DNA from: Brachionus plicatilis
Taxonomy: Eukaryota > Rotifera > Eurotatoria > Ploima > Brachionidae
Direction of reading: 5' to 3'
DNA length: 64,000 nt
NCBI GenBank assembly: GCA_010279815.1
Contig: QEOQ01000433.1
Location: forward strand, 32,067-96,066
Below are positions 1 to 9,955 of this stretch, piece after piece. The position numbers were made by a program, and so were the translations under genes. Position 1 is the first letter of the stretch. Each line of letters starts with the position of its first letter. Under the pieces are notes generated by a model. The model was not told where the DNA came from and did not search any database. It worked only from the letters and a program-made list of their open reading frames with translations.

Positions 1-255
1 TTGATGCGATAAAACATGTTCAAGTTCTGTTTTTAGTGAACACATCTGTAAGGGTTTTATTGTGTAAGGTCTAGTTTTGATTTGGATCAAATTTGTGGAG
101 AATTGAAAGTAATGCAGTGATATTTACAGAAAACTCATTTGATTCTTCCATTGAACTATGAGCCAAATAAAATCCTGTTTCTCCATTCTCTTCATTTATT
201 TTGATCCAAATATGCCATTCAAAATTCAGGACAATACATTTTTTTGAACATTTTA
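1..255 (-). pseudogene. MATH-domain fragment (paralogue of the 0.7-2.4 kb gene)
   Basis: Reading the minus strand from about 255, the peptide has KCSKKCIVLNFEWHIWI, a glycine-aromatic GFYL strand, then FSVNITALLSILHKFDPN and a stop near 70. This matches the central MATH strands of the paralogues at 4.1-5.1 and 8.4-9.2 kb (CSKKCFVRNFEWFIEI, then FSVN and LSLLNKSDSN). No zinc-finger or coiled-coil part is next to it, and the frame is lost towards position 1. It is a truncated relic, or the end of a copy that extends left of the window. Confidence 0.65.
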
Positions 256-673
256 TAATACTGTTAATTTTATTTATAATAGAAATAAATTATTAATTTT
301 CATTCGAAAGGTTAATTTGTGCATTGATGATAGTTGTTTTTTTTTGAAAAGAATGCAATGAATTCACGATAAATCATCAATGAACATCTATGTTAAATAA
401 GAAAATAAAAACGATATTTTGGCATTCATTTTTTCGTTTTTATAGTTGTACTTTAATTTGGGACTTTTAAACAACTCTGTAAATTAACTATTTCTAATTA
501 GCTAGTTGAAATATATAATTTGTAAATTTAATTTCAGTAAAATAAAAACAATCATATTTAATTAATACTATTTTATTTTATCATTTTTTTAAAATGGAAA
601 ATAAATCAAAAATTTATAAATTTTGATTAGAATTTATTCACCATCATCTTCGTTATCTTCATCATCATCATCA
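256..673. other. AT-rich intergenic spacer with one solo hAT-like end
   Basis: No coding signal. At about 461-481 the sequence GGGACTTTTAAACAACTCTG is the reverse complement of the terminal repeat of the element at 56463-56727 and of the left end at 2946. It is therefore a lone right end of that family. Confidence 0.5.
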
Positions 674-2419
674 TCATTTAGATTTTTGTTGAGGTAGTTC
701 AGCTTTTATAAAAGCTCTCAGAGTAATAGAGTCATCATTGGCATCGTAATATCCGTTTGTCGGATTCATTATTTCTTTGATGGTTGCAAATTTTCGAAGA
801 CCAATATAATCACAATCATTTTCACCATTAAAGTGTTTAAGATTTCTAATTAAGTCTTTATTTGAATCAGATTTATTTAAAAGTGATAGCTCTAGTTTGG
901 CATTTACAGAAAAAATATTAGATTCTTCGCTCAAAATCCCAAATTCCCTGTACAAATAAAATCCCATCCATCCATAATCATCATTTAGATCGATCGCAAT
1001 ACACCATTTAATATTTCTGACAATACAATCTTTGGAATACAGATCAACATTTTTATCCTTTAATAGAGAAAAATTATTGATAGTTAATTGAATAGTTGCC
1101 TCGGCACGGCTATCGTCATCAATTTCATCTTCATTCAAAATAATGATTGTTTCATCTTTTGAAACAAGCTCTCCAAATAATTTTTCAATATCAATATCAT
1201 CATCGACAATAAGCTTAAAATTGGGCTCTTGAAAATCATCTAAAATATTTTGCACCAAACTGATGCCATTGTCAATATTTTTTCTATTTTTTTGGTATAA
1301 ATCAATTTTAGACTCAGTGTCCAAATTTAAATCAACATCTAATTTAATGAAATCTAACTCATTTGTATTTTTAATTCGTTCTTCGAATTCTTTTAACTTA
1401 AGATCTTTCTCCATGTCAATCTTTTCCAATAAACCATCATTGTAATCATCTATCATAGCTTTGACTTCTTCTCTACGATGTTCAATTTGTCTTTTTAAAC
1501 AACCAAAGCTTACATCGATATAATACTTTGGATCATTTTTGTAATCTTCGAACTTTATCAACAACTCTTCATAGTGATTTTTTTTCAATTCGCAAGTTTT
1601 CTCAATCAAAATCAACTTATTTCTCTCCATTTTCAAGCATTCTTGGCTGGTCATGTCATGTGATTTGCATCTTGGACATGGAAACTTACCATTGCTGTAA
1701 AAAATGTCTTTGTATTTGACAGAAAAACCACATGGCAAATAAATGCTTAAATTATCCATTTTATCGATGTGATTGCTTTTTTGTAAAGTATTGGCTTTTT
1801 CTTTCCAATCTAATTCCCCAAATAACTTTCTAATATCAAAATTCACACTACTTTCTGTTAACTTAAATTTTAGATTTTTCAAATCGTCAATTATAGTTGT
1901 AACCGATCTGATACCATTTTCAATTGCTATTTTATTTTTTTCATAGATATTTAATTGAGATTGAATAACTAGATTTTCATCAACATCACAAGAAGCCAAA
2001 TCTAATGTCTTTAAATTTATTATTCTTTCTTTCATATTTTCTAACTTAAGATTCCTTTCCATATCTATCTTTTTAATCAAACCATCATGATAATCATCTA
2101 TCTGTTTATTTAACATCAATTTAATTTCTTCCCTACGAAGGTCAATTTCTCTTTTTAAAAAATCAAAGCTTTCATCGATATAAAACTTTGGATCATTTTT
2201 GGAATCTTCGAAATTTATCATCAACTCTTCATAGTGATTTTTTTTCAATTCACAAGTTTTCTCAATCAACGTCAATTTATTTCTATCCATTTTCATACAT
2301 TCTTGGCTGGTCATGTCATGTGATTTGCATACTGGACATGGAAACTTACCATTTCTGTAAAAAACATCTTTGTATTTGGCAGTAAAACCACATGGTAATA
2401 TTATGTTGACACCATCCAT
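674..2419 (-). CDS. TRAF/TRIM37-like MATH-domain protein with duplicated zinc-finger/coiled-coil module
   Basis: Intact frame of 581 residues from the ATG at 2419. An upstream ATG at 2515 is in frame, but paralogues begin at the MD/ME just before LPCGF, so 2419 is preferred. Order: zinc-finger-like motif LPCGF...FPCPVCKSHDMTSQEC, charged coiled coil ending in LFGELDWKE, then from about 1759 a second MDNLSIYLPCGF zinc-finger module with its own coiled coil, then one MATH domain (TINNFSLLKD, IKWCIAIDL, GFYLYRE, LELSLLNKSDSN, GYYDANDDSITL). The first module lacks a MATH domain, so this is a tandem duplication fused in frame. In TRAF and TRIM37 proteins, MATH domains bind partner peptides beside a RING finger; here the N-terminus has too few Cys/His for a full RING. 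Function as a signalling or ubiquitin adaptor is inferred. Confidence 0.8.
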   Translation of the reverse strand: MDGVNIILPCGFTAKYKDVFYRNGKFPCPVCKSHDMTSQECMKMDRNKLTLIEKTCELKKNHYEELMINFEDSKNDPKFYIDESFDFLKREIDLRREEIKLMLNKQIDDYHDGLIKKIDMERNLKLENMKERIINLKTLDLASCDVDENLVIQSQLNIYEKNKIAIENGIRSVTTIIDDLKNLKFKLTESSVNFDIRKLFGELDWKEKANTLQKSNHIDKMDNLSIYLPCGFSVKYKDIFYSNGKFPCPRCKSHDMTSQECLKMERNKLILIEKTCELKKNHYEELLIKFEDYKNDPKYYIDVSFGCLKRQIEHRREEVKAMIDDYNDGLLEKIDMEKDLKLKEFEERIKNTNELDFIKLDVDLNLDTESKIDLYQKNRKNIDNGISLVQNILDDFQEPNFKLIVDDDIDIEKLFGELVSKDETIIILNEDEIDDDSRAEATIQLTINNFSLLKDKNVDLYSKDCIVRNIKWCIAIDLNDDYGWMGFYLYREFGILSEESNIFSVNAKLELSLLNKSDSNKDLIRNLKHFNGENDCDYIGLRKFATIKEIMNPTNGYYDANDDSITLRAFIKAELPQQKSK

Positions 2420-3587
2420 TGTGTCTAATTTTGTCAATTTTTTAATAATAAAATATTTAAAATATAATTTTTTATGAAATTTAAAACCAACCCATTTTTT
2501 TGTTTTTAGTGTCAAATTATGGTACGAGTTTTGGATTCAGGATTAAGAAGTCAGAAAACAGTTAATTTGTTGTAAATTAATTTTTTAAGTAATTTTTAAA
2601 TAAATTTTATCTGTATGAATTATTTAACTCTTATTATAATTAAATATAAATATCTTTCTGAAAATTATTAAGAACATTTACATTATTTTTGACTTAAAAT
2701 TAGACTTGACTTTTATGTGTCTTTAGTTTAATTTCATTTAAATGAAAATACCCTTAAAAAAGATTTTTTGGTTACAAAAAAGAATTAAATATGATTCCAA
2801 GAAAAAGTGAAAAATGATATAAAATTATATTTTAAAAAGAATTTTGAATAGAATAATTTGGTTTAAGTATTATTGTTTAATAGCTGAAAATAAAAAATAT
2901 TATACACTGGTTAGATAAAAAGTTAATATGAGAGTTTTATTTAACCAGAGTTGTTTAAAAGTCCCAAAAAAAAGTCTAAGTCATTAAAAAAAAAGTCCAA
3001 GTCATGACTTTTTTTTTTTTTTTCAAAGTCCAAGTCAAGACTTTTTTTTTCTTTTTTTTTTTCAAAAGTCCCACCAAAGACTTTAATTTTTTTTTAAAAA
3101 AAAGTCTTTGGTGGGACTTTTGAAGAAAAAAAGAAAAAAAAAGTCTTGACTTGGACTTTTTTCCAAAAATCCAATTTGAATATGAGGCCTAGGGCTGAAA
3201 AATTAATTTGATCATAACTTGATTTTGATTTAAACTTTTGGTCTAGAAACAAGTCTCGTTAGTTTATATGAGAAAATAAAGTTATTTTACTTTGTTTGGA
3301 AAATTGGTAATTAAAGGCCATCATTTAATGAACTGATTTAATCATCATTTAATGAAATTTGTCAGTCGTTTAGTTTTTTTGTCAGAATAATTAGTTTATT
3401 ATAGTCAGCTAAAACAAATTAAATTAGTCACCACTTTTAGTTATTTTTGTCATCTTAGAAAAAATTAATTTGTCACCCCCAAAAAATATAAGCCGTAATT
3501 AAATGTTAAGCAAATTCTAGTGAAATTTTAAAATTTCAGGTAAGCTTTTTGTATAATAGGACGTGAGATTACTAATTTCTCAACTTA
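2420..3587. other. Intergenic spacer containing a palindromic hAT-like remnant
   Basis: No gene seen. From 2946 the terminal sequence CAGAGTTGTTTAAAAGTCCC begins, followed by a long near-perfect palindrome (about 2970-3165) of repeated AAGTCC/GGACTT motifs and T/A runs, centred near 3095. The matching right end CAACTCTG is absent, so the element is truncated. Confidence 0.55.
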
Positions 3588-3957
3588 CAGCGGTTCTAAT
3601 AAAAACGTAACGCCTGCGATCCGGCCGGCCAACGCTAACTTTGGCGTCCCAACACGTCCGAACCGTCCGACCTAACCCTTATTTTGCCCGAATAAGAATT
3701 ATTTTTTTTAAAATTCAATTTTAAAAAAATTAATTTTTATTCTTTAAAATAAATTAAAAAAAATTTAATTTTGACCATAAATTTTAATTTATCAAAATAA
3801 ATAATTTAAACAAAATTTTAGATGATTAAAATAATAGCCTGGACTAGGCTCGGCTAGGTCAGCCGGTTCGGAGCCGCAAACAGGCCGGGACGGATGGCCG
3901 CGCTGGCCGTTGTTTGGACGCGGCTTTTTTTGCGTTACGTTTTTATTGGAACCGCTG
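3588..3957. mobile_element. GC-rich MITE with TA target duplication
   Basis: The ends are inverted repeats: left CAGCGGTTCTAATAAAAACG, right the complement of CAGCGGTTCCAATAAAAACG, one mismatch in 20, continuing into GTAACGC. Both sides are flanked by TA. The 370-bp interior has GC-rich blocks (GATCCGGCCGGCCAACG near 3620, GCCGGGACGGATGGCCGCGC near 3886) unlike the surrounding DNA. No coding capacity. TA duplication and short terminal repeats suggest a Tc1/mariner or pogo-type non-autonomous element. Confidence 0.8.
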
Positions 3958-4111
3958 TACATATGAATAAAAAAAATTATAAAATAAATTTTTTATTTTT
4001 GGTTTGATATTAAAAAAGAATATATATTTGAAAACAGAAATTTTAAAAGCAAGAATAAATTGTAAAATTTATGAAAATAATCGTAATTAAAGTGATAAAA
4101 GAAAATCAAAA

Positions 4112-6672
4112 TTATTTTATAGAATTTTTTTGAGGCAATTCAGCTTTTACAGTTGCTTTTAAGGTAACGAAGTCTTCATTGGCATTATAATATCCATTTT
4201 TTGGATTCATTATTTCGTTAATGGTTGTAAATTTAAAATATCCGTGACCGCTATTTTGGGTGAATAAATATTCAAACTTACGACTTAAGTCTTTCTTTGA
4301 ATCAGATTTGTTTAAAAGCGAAAGCTCAACATCGGAATTTACAGGAAATTTATTTGACTTAGCTGTTGAATTACAAAACACATAAAATCCCACCCATCCA
4401 TCTTCTTTATTTAGTTTGATCTCAATAAACCATTCAAAATTTCGGACAAAACATTTTTTTGAACATATTATAAAATTCTTTTTATCCTTTAGGAGAGAAA
4501 AATTATTTATTTTTAAATGAATGGTCATCTCAGAACGGTTATCATCATCAAATTCATCTTTATTTAGAATAATACTTGTTTCTTCTTTTGAATAAAGCTC
4601 TCCAAATAATTTATTAATATCAATATTGTCACTTCTATCTGTAAGCTTCAATTTAGGCTCCTTGAAATCTTCTAAAATATTTTTGATCAAACCAATACCA
4701 ATATCAATTTTTATGTTATTCTTTTCATAAAAATCTAATTTAGAATATACATCTAAATTTGTATCAACATTTAACGAATTTAAATCAAATGTCTCTGCTT
4801 GTTTTATTTTTTCTTCGACATCTTTTAACTTTATATCCCTTTCCATATCTATCTTTTTCAATAATCCATCGTGATAATCGTCTATCTTTTTATTTAGTAA
4901 AGCTTTTATTTCTTCCCTACGAAGGTCAGCTTCTCTTTTTAAGCAATCAAATCTTTCATCGATATAGTGCTTGGGGTCATTTTTATAATTTTCAAATTCT
5001 TTCATAAATTCTCTGTATTGATTCTTTTTTAGATCAAAATTAATCTCATTAATCAACATCTTATTTTTTCTCATATTCAAACATTCTTGTCTTGTTATTA
5101 TTATTATTTATTATTATTTATTAGTTTAAAGCCCCATAGGCAAGATTACAAAAAAAATTACATTAAATTCGAGATAAATTAAAAAAAAGAAAAGAAAGAA
5201 AATTGCACCAGTGTTACTAAGTAAAAAAGTTTACCCTCAAAAGATCATTTAAAATTTTATAAAAATAAAAGTAATCCAATTTTAGTTCCATATTGATTTT
5301 TATTTGCGAGCACACAAACTTAACCGAGTCAACCAAGCCACGATTTTTATCTAAAAATATATGATCAATTATGACTATTGAAGTCTTTGTGCTATATTCC
5401 ATCGGATCAAAGTGTATCTTTTTCTCTAGGTTCTTGAGCTGTTTGCAATATGAAGTATTTTTTTGTTCAAAAGTCGAGTAATCCGAATGTAAAAATAGGA
5501 GTAACTCCCAACAGATTTTACTGTTTTTAAGCTGTTTCATAAAAAATATCTTGTGTTTCATATAAAGTTGTTCTACCGTTTCAAGACGTAGAGCCTCTAA
5601 CATCGGTCTGAACCTGGCATATTTCTTTATGTCAAACATTCTCTTAATTAGTAAATTTTGCCTGATATCAAGTTCACCAAGTTTAGTTTCACCTACAAAT
5701 ACCAGGTCTAAGTGGTATCGAAAAATCGATTGGCAAAATTGCTTGTATAGAAAGCCAACTAATCCCGGTGGTGCAGCTTTTGGTTTACAGCCGAGGCCAA
5801 AAAGGGAGTAGAAGCTCTTTTCTACTTTCTTCCATTTCTCTTCGACAAAATTCCAAACAAATTCACTATTGCCTATTGGAAGGCCTAAATATTCTACATT
5901 CTCATTTTGAGGTATTTCATTACCATTTAAGGTGAAATTTCTCATCATTTTAGCTTTACCTTTTTGAAAGACTAAAGCCGCTGATTTCAAAGGATTAAAG
6001 TCAATTTTCCACCGCTGAGCATACTTGGAGCATTTGTCAAGTAAAGTTTGACAATGACTAAAGGAGGGTGCTTGGATCACAAGATCATCACAGTAACCAA
6101 TTACGGACAAGTTAGTCCCATTAATTGAGGCACCAAGATTTAGCTCAGTACACTCAGTCAATAATTCGTTGATGAAAAAATTAAACAAATAAGGAGAAAG
6201 AATACCTCCTTGTTTTACACCTTCAGTTGAGTCCAACATATCACCAAGTTCGTTATCATATTTGACAATAATTTTAGAGATTCGGTAGTACTTGTAGAGT
6301 ATGCGCCACAGTCCATCAGGAATTCGATTAATTAGCTTCAAGAAAAGGCCATCCCTCCATAGTTTGTCAAACGCTTTACTAGCATCCAAAAAAACGACAT
6401 GAAGTTTAGATCCATTTTGCCTATAGTAATTGATCGTTTCATTTACAATAAAATATGCATGCTTACATGATAAGTTTTTTTTGTATCCAAATTGATTAAC
6501 ATGAATTTGATTGAAGCAGTCCATTTTACCAAGAAGCATAGCTTCAAAGATTGTGGCAAAATGTTATGTCATGTTTTATGCAAACTGGACATGGAAATTT
6601 GGCAATGCTGTAAAAAACATCTTTGTATTTGGCAGAAAAACCACACGGTAATATAATTATTTCATTTTCCAT
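4112..6672 (-). pseudogene. MATH-domain gene split by a LINE insertion
   Basis: The 5' part (6562-6672) encodes MENEIIILPCGFSAKYKDVF and the CPVC finger up to HDIT. The 3' part (4112-5098) resumes with RQECLNMRKNK, the coiled coil (DDYHDGLLKKIDMERD), LFGELYSKEE and a complete MATH domain ending AELPQKNSIK. Between them lies a LINE on the same strand, flanked by a direct repeat TGTTAT at 5093-5098 and 6562-6567. Removing the insert restores the same frame as the paralogues (HDIT followed by RQEC). No other disabling change is visible, so the insertion may be recent. An ATG near 5080 could express the C-terminal half only. Confidence 0.8.
5099..6561 (-). mobile_element. 5'-truncated non-LTR retrotransposon (LINE) with partial reverse transcriptase
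   Basis: A minus-strand open frame (5217-6539, extending in frame to about 6560 as ATIFEAMLLGKM) carries reverse transcriptase motifs: FGYKKNLSCKHA, domain A FLDASKAFDKLW, domain B GVKQGGILSPYLF, domain C GYCDDL, then EYLGLPIG. The endonuclease and ORF1 are missing, so it is 5'-truncated. The 3' end (low coordinate) finishes in a TAA/ATAAT-rich tail at about 5097-5125. A 6-bp target duplication (TGTTAT) brackets it. The ORF is unbroken over 440 residues, which argues for a young insertion. It lies inside a MATH-family gene. Confidence 0.88.
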
Positions 6673-7387
6673 TATTTCTAATTTTCTTAAATTTCAAACT
6701 GATAAAATTATAAAAGATTTAAAATTTTTTATCACCAAAATTCATAATATTCTTAATTTTCTGTTTGCGATCTATAAATACACTTGTGATTAAAAAATAC
6801 TTTTTTTTCTAAAAAAATTGCACTCTCTTTTAGGACTGAAAAAATTTGGATTAAAACTGAAGTCTATTTTGAGTTAATTTTTTTTTCCAGGTATTTTATG
6901 AAAAAAAATGTATTCTTTTAAATAGCTTTTTCTTAGTTGCCACTGATCATTATTTTATTAGATTGATTAGCACAATGTCTCTTTGAGGTCAATCATTTCT
7001 ATATTCTTACAAAAAGTAATTTTGTTTCAAAAGAGTTTTTTTAAAAATTTTTATTTTTTTGTGACAAAAAAACTAAAATTTGTGCCTTAAAGAATTTCAA
7101 GTCATTATAAAATTTTGTTTTTTTTTGAATTGAGAAAATTAATCCAGTCACATACATTGAATAAATTTCCTATTAAAAGATGTAAAATAATTTTAGATCG
7201 TTTTTGAACCTTTAATTTTAAAAACCTAAACCTTTTATTTAATTTTAATTACAGTTAAGTAATTTATACGTAATACTTGATTAGATTTAGAAATCCACAG
7301 AAAAAATAAAGATTCTTATCTAATCAATCTTAGTCCTGTTATAAAATTAAATTAACAACTGAATCAAAAATTCCTTTTTGAATCTTT
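6673..7387. other. AT-rich intergenic spacer
   Basis: Poly-A/T-rich sequence with no open frame, tRNA or clear inverted repeat that I can support. Confidence 0.6.
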
Positions 7388-7624
7388 TTAACTTTTAAAT
7401 GGACTAATGACGGGTCTCCCCGGTAGTGTTATCAACTGAGTAAAATTTTTCTTTTTTTGCTCAAGATTAAACTCATTAAGTACCAACCTATTTTTTGGCA
7501 TTTTCAAACATTCTTCGCTTGAAATGTCATGTGATTTGCAAACAGGGCATGAAAAATGTATTTTATTGTAAAATATGTCTTTGTATTTACTGCTGAAGCC
7601 ACAAGGTATTATTAGATTTTCCAT
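7388..7624 (-). pseudogene. MATH-family N-terminal fragment (zinc finger only)
   Basis: The 78-residue frame starts MENLIIPCGFSSKYKDIF and has the finger FSCPVCKSHDISSEECLKM and the start of the coiled coil (LVLNEFNLEQKKKNFTQLIT). It then leaves the family abruptly into TLPGRPVISPFKS and a stop. No coiled-coil remainder or MATH domain follows downstream. It is a truncated copy; the novel tail (GC-richer, CTACCGGGGAGACCCG on the minus strand) may be the edge of an inserted element. Confidence 0.7.
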
Positions 7625-8419
7625 TTTTTATCGAATTATTCAAATTTTAATCATCTAAAAAAATTTAAATCTTTGATTATAACGATTTTTTGATTATTTT
7701 CTGAATATTTTTTAAATGTCTTATTTTTCTTATTATCTCAATTTGAAGTTCAAGCCTTTTCTTAAAATACAAAAATCGTTTTGTTTACAAGAATAAATTT
7801 TTAAATAAATTTAATATTTTTTTAAATTAAAATTAAATTTGATTTAAATTTTAGTTATTAAAGTTTTAAATAGCTCTTTGTGTTCTTCAGTATGGCCAAA
7901 ATGTGACTCACTAAAAGTCAATGTGACATATTGATAGTGAAAATTTTGATCATGAAATCGCTGATCCCCGAATTGCTGATCATTATTTTATGATCTAAAA
8001 ATTAAAATGTATTTTTGTGGTCAAAAAATTTTTTAATAATAAAAATTTATTATTAGAAAAAAAATATCTTGATAAAATATTCGATATATTTCTAAAAATT
8101 AAAAGTGTTTTCTGGATATATGGACTTTAAAACTTTTTTCATTTTTCATTTTCCATTTTAAGTCCACAAATCGGGTATTGTACTGAGTTTTTATGCTAAA
8201 GCTGAAAATATTTGTTAGATGTATTTAATTACATGAATTAATTTATAAATAATTAAAAAATTTTTGGTGATCAGATCAGGTGATTTTATGGATCATAAAA
8301 AATAATTAAAAATAATAATTTTTTTTATTGTTTTTTAAAGAATTTATTTCAAAAAAATTTTTTTTTAATTTTTTAAAATTAAAATAAGAAAAATTAGTTC
8401 TTTATATTCGATTTAATTT
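7625..8419. other. Intergenic spacer with a probable decayed zinc-finger transposon
   Basis: Mostly AT-rich. Between about 7890 and 8300 there are GCCAAAATGTGACTCACTAA at the left, a minus-strand peptide QYPICGLKMENEK near 8150, and TTTTTGGTGATCAGATCAGG at the right. These resemble the ends and the finger (CEICGELMKN) of the elements at 32641-33238 and 60603-61310. The finger's first cysteine and both histidines are gone. Tentative. Confidence 0.35.
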
Positions 8420-9562
8420 TCACTCTTTATATTCAGTTTTCTTTAAAAGATTATTTTTACGATACCATTTTTTCTTTTCCCTCTTAGGTAATTCACTCTT
8501 TATTGCTGCTATAAAAGTAACAGAGTCGTCATTTCCATCTAAAAATCCATTTTTTTCATGCATTATATCATGCACAGTTGAATAAAATTGATATCCCCAA
8601 TTCCAATCATTTTTGTTGAATAAATGTTCAAAATTATAACTTAAGTTTTTGTTTGAATCAAATTTATTTAAAATTGAAAGTTGAGCAGCGACATTTACAC
8701 TAAATTTGATTTTTTTATTTAATATTGAATCACAGTACAAAAAAAATCCCATTTTCCCAGTCTCTTCGCTAAATATGATCCCAATGTGCCATTCAAATTT
8801 TCTAATAATACATTTTTTTGAATACACTCTAAAATTCTTTTTATCTTTTAAAAGAGAAAATTTATTAATAATTAATTTAATGGTTGCCTCAGAACGACTT
8901 TCATCGTCAATCTCTTCTTTATTAAAATAAATAAATGTTTCCTCTTTTAAATAAAGCTCTCCGAACAGTTTTGTATCACCAATATTGTCACTACTATCTG
9001 TTAGCTTAAACTTAGGCTCTTTCAAATCACCAATTATATTTTTTACCAAATTGATACCTTTGTCGATTTCTATTTTACTTTTTTTATAAAATACTAATTT
9101 TGAATAAATATCTAAATTTTTATCATGATTTAAATTGACCAAATCTAATGTCTCTATTTGTTGAATTTTTTCTGCTATATCTTTTAATTTAAGATCTCTT
9201 TCCATGTCAATCTTTTTCAATTAATCATCACTATAACCATCTATTATTTTATTTAGCATAACTTTGATTTCTTTTTGACGACTTTTAATTTTCTTTTTTA
9301 AACAGTCATAACTTTCATCTAAAAATATCTGTGGGTCATTTTTATACTTCTCGAATATTTTCAACAACTTTTCGTAATTTTTCTTTTTTAGGTATAGATT
9401 AATCTCATTTATCAACATCTTATTTCTTGTCATACTCAAACATTCTTCGCTTGTTATGTCATGTATTTTACAAACTGGACATGGAAACCTTCCTTTTCTG
9501 TAAAAAATGTCTTTGCTTTTGGCGGAAAAACCACATGGCAATACAATGCTCACATCATCCAT
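8420..9562 (-). pseudogene. Full-length MATH-family gene with one in-frame stop
   Basis: Starts MDDVSIVLPCGFSAKSKDIF, with finger FPCPVCKIHDITSEEC, coiled coil to about 9000 (LFGELYLKEE), MATH domain (IINKFSLLKD, FEWHIGIIF, GFFLYCD, LSILNKFDSN, GFLDGNDDSVTF) and a Lys-rich tail. The frame is broken only by TAA at 9221-9223 (GYSDD stop LKKIDM), where paralogues read a leucine (DGLLKKIDM). A single TTA-to-TAA change explains it, and everything downstream stays open. Either a very young pseudogene, an allele, or two shorter proteins (113 and up to 266 residues). Confidence 0.8.
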
Positions 9563-9955
9563 TTTTCAAAATTTTAAACTAAACAAAAATTTAAGGAGCA
9601 TATTTTTGAAAATATTTTTTTACTTTTACAACTAAAATTCTTTTATTTTTAGATTCAATTTTTGAATAATTAAATGCTTTCATTAAAAAATTAAAAAAAA
9701 ATTTTTTTAATCTTTTATATTTTTAAAATTTTATTTTTGTTTTAAGGATTTTCATTTTTTTAGTTAAATTGTTAAATTTAAATTTTAGATGAGATAGCGA
9801 AATCCATTTTAAGCTTAAATAGATGATTTTTAATTTAAGTCCTTTGGAAAATGTACAATATCAAAATAAACTTCACTTGAACATTGCTTAGCAACTGTTT
9901 ATAAAAATTCTTATATTTTATTCTATTTTAAATTTAAAGTGGACTTTTGAAAAAG
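9563..9955. other. Divergent intergenic region upstream of the MATH gene and CCDC57
   Basis: AT-rich spacer between two divergently transcribed genes, so it probably holds both promoters. No specific motif can be assigned. Confidence 0.5.
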
